NCBI GenBank assembly: GCA_963082975.1
Contig: OY720348.1
Location: 13,884,078 to 13,948,077, forward strand
Direction: 5' to 3'
Source: Labia minor
Taxonomy: Eukaryota > Arthropoda > Insecta > Dermaptera > Spongiphoridae
Length of the DNA: 64,000 nt
Position 1 is the first letter of the stretch. Each line of letters starts with the position of its first letter. Under the pieces are notes generated by a model that worked only from the letters and a program-made list of their open reading frames with translations, ran no database searches and had not been told where the DNA came from. Shown here piece after piece: positions 57,759 to 64,000 of this stretch. The position numbers and the translations under genes are program-made.

Positions 57759-58230
57759 AAAGTGTGGATAGAAAACAAATAAATAATATTTCTAATTAAA
57801 GAGAATGAATAAAATACTTATAATGAATTACCTGGCATGGTGGACGGACACACAGCTCAACCGATCTCATTCACTTTGCAATGAAAACTAAAATATTTTA
57901 TTAAAATCAATATTAAAATAAATAAATTTTAATGATATTTTTATTTATATTCTGTTTTTCCATGAAATTTAGCCGAGTCGCTTATCGCAAAAAAAAAAAA
58001 TAATTTAATGGAATTGTGCTGGTGAAGTCCGTTTACACTTTCTATCTAAAATAAAATAATATTATTTATATTATAATAATAATTTAAAAATAAATATTGA
58101 CGGATAATCATTTACTAAGAATCGGATATTTATTAAATAAAATAAATAAATTATAAAATATATTATATTTATATATTATTAAATAAATAATTTATTAAAT
58201 AAAATTTTATTTTTGATGAATCTAAATATA
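57759..58230. other. Spacer of the large palindrome
   Basis: 472 bases of AT-rich unique sequence with a GC-richer patch (GGCATGGTGGACGGACACAC near 57,834). It is not palindromic overall. Confidence 0.8.
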
Positions 58231-58642
58231 ATATTAAAATCAATATTTTAATTAATTATTTGTTTCTTTTTGGATTAAATTATTTGATTTTTACCACTAC
58301 TTTTTGATCATTTATTTCATTTTTCATTTTTTAATGCTCTCATCATCATCTTTGGAATATATTAATTAATTCATTACAAATATCCATCAACAAAGAGCCA
58401 AACATGCGCTGGTTTAATAAATTAAGTTTATTAATTTTAATTTATAATTTATAATTAATTAAATTTAATTTAAATATAATATAATTCAAATTGCGAGATA
58501 GTCGAGTGGAGACACTCCAGCTTATTTTAAAGATTGTTCTTATTTTATTTTATTTTGTTCTAATGGTACATGGTGGATGGCCAAATTGCCATTCTCTCTG
58601 TATATTCTCATTTATTTTTTAACAATAAATTTTTAAAACAAG
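58231..58642 (-). repeat. Right arm of large palindrome
   Basis: The mirror of 57,347-57,758. The inner edge is ATATTAAAATCAATATTTT and the outer edge is AAATTTTTAAAACAAG. One clear mismatch lies in the AAAATAAAA run next to the family A end. Confidence 0.9.
58383..58520 (-). mobile_element. Family A fragment (5' end), right palindrome arm
   Basis: The inverted counterpart of 57,469-57,606 with the same truncation point. Confidence 0.85.
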
Positions 58643-59640
58643 AATATGTGAATTTCATATAAATCCTGTGAGTTATTTTCAAGATAAGAAATTTATATAG
58701 ATATATGCATTGAGAAGGATACATTTTTTTACTCGCATATAATCAAATTATATAAATAAATCCTTCTAATATTAAAATATAGACAAATTTAGACTTTTTC
58801 AAATTTTATTGTATTAATTTGCCCCCTACATATGAATGTTATTAATGTCTATTAAAACATTAACTTTGCTCCGCATTAAATTCAGCAAAGATAGAAATTA
58901 TTTTCTTGAAACATGGAATGTAAACGTGAACAGATGGACAATAAGAAGAAACCTTCTACAATCAGTAATGACGATCGACAAGTCAACCAAAGGACCACAA
59001 CTTACTAGAAGTCAGAGAATTAGTTTCTCAAGAACACGTCAATTGGACTTTGGAGCATCTTTGATCAATGCAGAATGGATTTTCACATTTCTAATGTTTG
59101 AAAGCTCGTGTATTCTAATGAATGCTATTGACATTGAAGAACTTAATACCTTATAGTGTAGGATTTGAGTTTTTGTTTATTGAAAATAGTAGTTTAACCG
59201 TGGAAAGGCACATTAAAGAAATACAGGAAGAAATTTTGTTCCCATGTTCATTTTTTCAATGGAGAAATTTTCTTTAACTTCAAGAAGTTGGCTTTTAAGT
59301 AGCGAGACTTCAACATAATAGACATTGATGGGATGAGTTGAAGCGGTGAGATAGAAGTCGACGTCCTGTGCCAAGGAACATCTAACAAAAATTATCAGCA
59401 ATATTTATTAAATATATTTATTTAAGAGTTAATAGAATTACTATTTAATATTAATTTTTATTGGTGGTTCGATTCTTATTATATATTCTATTTGATTTGT
59501 TAATACCTGGGAATTGGTGCCGTAACATCTCTCAACATCCAATTTCAAATAAAATAGTTGAAATAGCCAAGTTAGGGATGAAGAATAATTTCCCATATAT
59601 ATACAGAGAGAGACGTCTATAATAGACAGGTTAGCACAGA
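58643..59640. other. AT-rich DNA with an unrecognised 106-codon frame
   Basis: A plus frame at 58,836-59,156 is less AT-rich than its flanks and encodes a mixed-composition peptide (ETWNVNVNRWTIRRN, QRISFSRTRQLDFGASLINA). I cannot place it in a family. There is no start context or splice evidence. Confidence 0.3.
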
Positions 59641-59759
59641 TTGAAAATATAATCGCAACTACATCGCAAAGAACATTAAAATAGACTTAGATCAAAAACT
59701 TTTAATATTCGAAACAATTATATATGCACACAGAAAAAATAACCGTTAATTACAGAGCT

Positions 59760-59860
59760 CTATACTTAGTTCAGACCCCTCCTATGTTAAGACTATTCTT
59801 AAAGAAAACCAACAAATAAAACCAATCAAACTGGTCGGTCTTCAAAAATAAAAAAGATTA
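59760..59860 (+). pseudogene. Possible upstream part of the Penelope-like element
   Basis: One frame reads SSDPSYVKTILKENQQIKPI, then KLVGLQK and a stop. The DP.....L pattern resembles the region before the Penelope reverse transcriptase core. If correct, family A copy 12 separates this from the rest of the element. Confidence 0.3.
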
Positions 59861-60002
59861 TATACAAAAAATCCATTCAATTTTATTAAATAACGATTTT
59901 TTTAAATAAATGAATAATAAACCAACTGAGAAATATGCAAGACAGAGCAATGAGTGTTTTTTAAAAAAAAAATTAATTAACATGGAATTAATTAAAAATA
60001 AG

Positions 60003-60581
60003 CTGGAGTATCTCCACTATCTGGCAAATTTGAATTGGATTAAATAACATATATTATATTTAAATTAAATTTAATTCATTACAAATTAAAATTAATAAAT
60101 AATATTTATTAAACCAGCGCATGTTTGGTTCTTTGTTGCTGGCGCGTGATTGCCAGTCAACGTGTTAAAAATTAATTCCGGTACTTTCAGAGATTCATTC
60201 AAGCTGAAATTCTATATATAGCAGTTTTATACAATTTTTAATCATGTGAAAAACTATCAAACATATATCTTTATTTTTACGGGCACTTTAGAGGAAAAAA
60301 AAACCAAAACGTTGTAGGTAATGACCCTCTTCTGGTTAAGCTACAATTCTCAAAAGTTGATAGAAAACTACGAATTTTGAACAATGCCCGTATACTAAAT
60401 TTCATTATTCTAGCTCAAACCGTTTTTGCGTAATCTTGTCTACATACACACACACACACACACACACAGAGAGAGAGACAGACAGACATTTTTCTCAACC
60501 TTAGTGAATATGACTCAGGGACCTTCAAAACGTATAAAAACATCAAAATCTCGACATCGAAAATTTTCATGGCGAGATAGT
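60003..60581 (+). mobile_element. Family A Helentron-like element, copy 12
   Basis: The 5' hairpin is present but the motif is shortened (CACTATCTGGCAAATT). The CACGTCACGTG block is partly deleted. The (CA)n tract runs into GAGAGAGACAGACAGAC (60,447-60,487). The terminal stem-loop has lost its left half; the end is GGCGAGATAGT. It abuts Penelope-like coding sequence. Confidence 0.75.
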
Positions 60582-60599
60582 AAAAACGAGTTACATACA

Positions 60600-61215
60600 C
60601 TCCAAAAATATATGCATAAATCATCCCACCAATCGTGCTTAATAGTAAATTTTAACAGAGCCCCTACTGTAAAACTGTAAATATCTACCAAAAACAGGAT
60701 CTAGTAATAGGAAAAAATAAATAGTACATTAAAAACAGCTTTGATTTTGTAGAAAAAATCAAATACGTAAAAATAACGGATAATCAAATTCTGGTATCCT
60801 TTGAAGTAACATCCTTCTATACCAACGTAAAAAATATCATACCACTTATTGAGGTAATAGAAAATGGATAGAATGAAATTCAACTTCTCACTAACCTAAC
60901 ATAAGACTTATTCAAAGAAGCAGTAAAAAGTATCAAGTAGGCCAATTTTTTCTCCTTTCACTATAAAATGAATAAATTTACCTGGTCAAACTATGGAAAA
61001 CAACACAACGCCTTTTTTCCCTGAAGATTTAGAAAATAAAGTTGTCAAAGAATGGAAGTTAGATTTTTTCTGTAGGTATGTAGACGACTCCATCTCTTGA
61101 ATAAACAAAGACAAAATACAGGAAACGTTAGACAAACTAAACAGCTATGAACCAGACATAACTTTTACATACGGATCTGAGATAGAAAATCTAATAAATT
61201 TCTAGACAGGCGGGA
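60600..61215 (+). pseudogene. Penelope-like element reverse transcriptase fragment
   Basis: Successive pieces in shifting frames read LIVNFNRAPTVKL, YIKNSFDFVEKIKYVKITDN, QILVSFEVTSFYTNV, ENKVVKEWKLDFFCRYVDDS and LDKLNSYEPDITFTYG. SFEVTSFYTNV is motif A of Penelope-like reverse transcriptases, with Glu in place of the catalytic Asp. RYVDDS is the motif C catalytic pair. Several stops interrupt it, and the GIY-YIG endonuclease end is not seen. It is a dead fragment of perhaps a quarter of the original enzyme. Confidence 0.85.
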
Positions 61216-61358
61216 TAATTATATTGGACTGGTATAGGAAGACAACCAATATAATTCCCTTTCATCCCGTAAAACATATATATATGTGATTTTTATAAAA
61301 TTAACTATTTATATATTTAAAGATTGGACTGACTACTCTCGACGAAATATTTGATTTA

Positions 61359-61524
61359 TTTGTAAATTCAACCTGAAAATTTTTCTTTTATAACAATTTT
61401 CAATCTATAAATGGAAATGAAAATTATTATTAAAATTAAAAAAGTTAAAGGAAAGTTATTAAAAACACGCGGTTTTATGTGTCAAGATAAATTTTCTACT
61501 AGATTGTAACAGTTGTGTCATCAC
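61359..61524 (+). repeat. Left arm of long foldback
   Basis: Inverted relative to 61,815-62,001. Shared strings include TTGTAAATTCA, TATAACAATTTTCAAT, ATGGAAATGAAAATTATT and ACAGTTGTGTCATCA. The arms differ by several indels. Confidence 0.8.
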
Positions 61525-61532
61525 AAGTATAG

Positions 61533-61798
61533 CAGTGGTGTATTGGGAGGGGAACGCGGGGGAATGACGTTCCCTTACCTTTTTTCAGAACCGGAACGCT
61601 TTCCAGTACTTTTTCATGCCCCGACAACTCCCACTTAAATCTACTGTTAGAATTTCATTTTTTGTGTTCGTAAATATTTTTATAGTAAGAATAAGAAAAA
61701 ATAAAAACTTATATGGAAAAAAATAGATTGCTGAAAATAGGATTTTTATTGCTCCCACTATGCGTTCCCTTACTTCTTATTTTACTAATACATCACTG
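61533..61798. mobile_element. Short hAT element (family F), copy 3, inverted
   Basis: The ends are CAGTGGTGTATTGGG and the inverse ending TACATCACTG. The perfect 8-bp duplication AAGTATAG flanks it (61,525-61,532 and 61,799-61,806). It lies exactly in the loop of the surrounding foldback. Confidence 0.9.
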
Positions 61799-61814
61799 AA
61801 GTATAGTTAAAACT

Positions 61815-62001
61815 TCTGATGATGACACAACTGTCTAAATGATCATTAAAGTGAATAAAAAAATTTATCTTGTGTGTGAAACATAAAACCGCATTTTTAA
61901 TATAACTCTTCATTAACCTTTTTAATTTTATTAATAATTTTCATTTCCATTTATAAATTGAAAATTGTTATAAAAGAAAAGTTTTCAGGATGAATTTACA
62001 A
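61815..62001 (-). repeat. Right arm of long foldback
   Basis: The mirror of 61,359-61,524, from TGATGATGACACAACTGT to ATGAATTTACAAG. Confidence 0.8.
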
Positions 62002-64000
62002 GTACTTGCTATATTTATTTTGTTGTTGGTTTAATATTGATATAGTTTTATATTACAATTTGTACAAAGTCTTCCTTCTAAATTGTATAGTTCAAGAATT
62101 CTCCTAAAAAACACTTTAAATTTATAATTTTCTTGAAAATTTCTAAAAATGTGAAGAATACACATAATATCTACCCTATTAATGTTACATTTTTTATTTA
62201 AAAAATTTGTTTAATATTATTTTATTAAAATTTAAAATTAGAAAAATCATAGAATGTTTCAGCAAATGTAGTAAATAAAAATGTTAGTATTATTTGGTGA
62301 ATTTTTATCAATTATTTATTATTGTTCAAAAATATTCTTCTCAATTAGGCTTAATTAGTTTTTAACTAACTAGCATATTAGTATATACTTTAATATGTTC
62401 ATTAGAATTTTATCATTTTCTAAAATTATTTGTTTGACGTTTTGAGTTTGTCAAGGCATTGAAGTATTGAACGACAGACAGAAATTGATTTCCTTAAAAA
62501 TCTTTAGAACAGAAAAACAATTGCAGCATTTCTGAAAAAACTAGGTATTATATTAATAAATAGAATAAGTTTTACATTTGTAATAAAACAAAAGAAAAGA
62601 GAAGTGAGTAATTAAATTAGGCTTATTATTTAATAGACATATTTCATGACTCTCCTATATGATAAATAATAATATTAATCAGTTATTTTAATAATAAATA
62701 TCAATTATCTAAAAAAAATATTTTTTTTTTTGGCTTTTTCATAAATATATTGTATTACAAGCTCTGTCCGCCCTGTACCCCCGAGTGATACATAGTAGTC
62801 TGTATGTAAAAGGTTTTCATCCATTTTGTTTCAATCAGTATATTACATAAAACAATCATTTTTTTTCTGTCCTTGTATATATTATATCTATCTACCTCTG
62901 GGCTCTGGCTCTACGTTAATTTTTAAGATTATATGTACATGATGTGCGCAAAGAATACAATAAAAAGAACGTCTACATATCAAATTTTAAAAAATTAATT
63001 TATGCAGTTATTGATTAGATATTAATACAATTTATAGCCTGTGTTCAAATAGAGATATGCAAGAATATTGTGATGTAATTTCATCGACGGTTCAGCCAAT
63101 ATTGAGTCTATATGGTCACAATTTCCGGACAGACAGACAGACATGAAAAATTCTAAAGTCACTTTTGGATTCTAGAGATCATGAAACGCGAAGATATGCA
63201 AAAATTTTTATATTCTGAGCAAAGTGCAGACAAAATCCTTTTTTTTATATATATAGATTATGATATTTTGAGAAAAAGTATGTATAGGATATGTAAAGAA
63301 GTTGTGTATATGAGAGAGAGATTAATCAAGAAAGGCCTATAAAAACAATTACTGCTAAGAAATTGCTTAAATTATCATAAAATTTCCAAAGAAAATGCAA
63401 TTAAATATTTTAATGAAATAGTGAAACATTTTTAAGATTCTTTACATAATGTAATAGTATGTAGATTTCTGCTATTTTTTTAATTGAATTTCTTCAATAT
63501 TTCACGGACAAATTCATTTCCAAGATTAATCAAATCACTTCTTTATAAAAATATATATTTGATGTTTTTTTTCTTGATGTATGCTTTTGTAAAAAAAGAT
63601 TAATATTTCCCTCAAATATAAAAATTAAAAATAATGTTATAATAGATAAAATCGAACCGATAATAATAATAATATGCATTCACAGAAGGCGACGATTATA
63701 CTAACACACACCTTAAAGTGAATATATTTTTCAATGAAAAATAATTCAGAGGATCATATGGACACATCGATCAAGCCTAATAAAAACTCTATTATCTAAC
63801 AAAAAATGCAAGAATTTATAATAATATATATATTATAATGGTTTTATCTTATGTAGTTGTCATGTGATAAGAAATAAAAAAAGATAAAAAATATTGTCTT
63901 TTTTAGTCCTTAAAACAACTAATCTCTGCCTCTGACACCATATATCAATACCATTCAATAAGACTAAAGTGAAATTAAAAGTGTTGGAGATCAGAAATAA
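62002..64000. other. AT-rich DNA, one family B-like patch
   Basis: 63,050-63,240 has CGACGGTTCAGCCAATATTG, a (GACA)n tract and GAAGATATGCAAAAATTTTT, in the same order as the body of family B but with different sequence and no ends. The remainder is AT-rich without recognisable genes. Confidence 0.4.

Noticed and set aside
58836..59156. 106-codon frame as a host gene
   Set aside because: The composition is plausible, but there is no recognisable family, start context or neighbouring exon, so it is kept only as a note.
1..64000. CRISPR arrays, operons, Shine-Dalgarno sites
   Set aside because: The repeat content, splice-like signals and transposon types indicate a eukaryotic nuclear genome, and no regularly spaced short repeats were seen.

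Overview
The window looks like AT-rich, gene-poor nuclear DNA from an invertebrate animal, most likely an arthropod. By eye it is about three-quarters A+T, with many (TA)n, (CA)n and homopolymer tracts. I found no complete protein-coding gene, tRNA, rRNA or CRISPR array. The recognisable content is decayed mobile DNA: mariner remnants, short hAT elements with 8-bp target duplications, 5'-truncated non-LTR retrotransposon tails, a Penelope-like reverse transcriptase fragment, tRNA-derived SINEs and two unusual repeat families. The arthropod call rests on this mix and is an inference.

The main feature is a repeat family (family A) with about 15 copies or fragments, covering roughly a tenth of the window. 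It has a 5' hairpin, a 10-base motif (ACTATCTCGC) just inside that hairpin, a variable internal (CA)n tract, and a 3' end that is an 8-bp stem-loop finishing in the reverse complement of the 5' motif. A second family (family B, best copy at 24.9-25.6 kb) has a different sequence but the same plan: GACCTGG/CCAGGTC hairpin, CCGACCGACG, CA/GAC-rich tract, CGTCGGTCGG, then TAAAAAT. Asymmetric terminal inverted repeats of this sort are known from Helentron-associated elements (HINE/DINE-1), so I propose both are non-autonomous Helentron-like families.

Layout. 0-6.9 kb: AT-rich DNA, a non-LTR tail, a partly duplicated hAT element, two tail-to-tail family A copies and a mariner deletion derivative. 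6.9-14 kb: a long-TIR MITE, two hAT elements, two non-LTR tails and a moderately GC-rich island. 14-26 kb: families A and B, a GC island near 18 kb, a non-LTR tail, and the best candidate for a host exon (24,026-24,181). 26-37.5 kb: mariner relics, a second long-TIR MITE, hAT elements (one holding a nested MITE) and a SINE. 37.7-46.6 kb: a GC island, four family A copies (two sharing duplicated flank), another mariner derivative and Penelope-like LTR pieces resembling hammerhead ribozymes. 47-56 kb: a SINE-like unit, hAT elements and a non-LTR reverse transcriptase fragment. 57-64 kb: a 412-bp-armed palindrome, a Penelope-like fragment beside a family A copy, and a long foldback with a hAT element inserted in its loop.

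Nothing here works together as a pathway. The interest lies in how the repeats are built, nested and rearranged. Possible host sequence is limited to one exon candidate and a few GC-elevated islands, all unrecognised.
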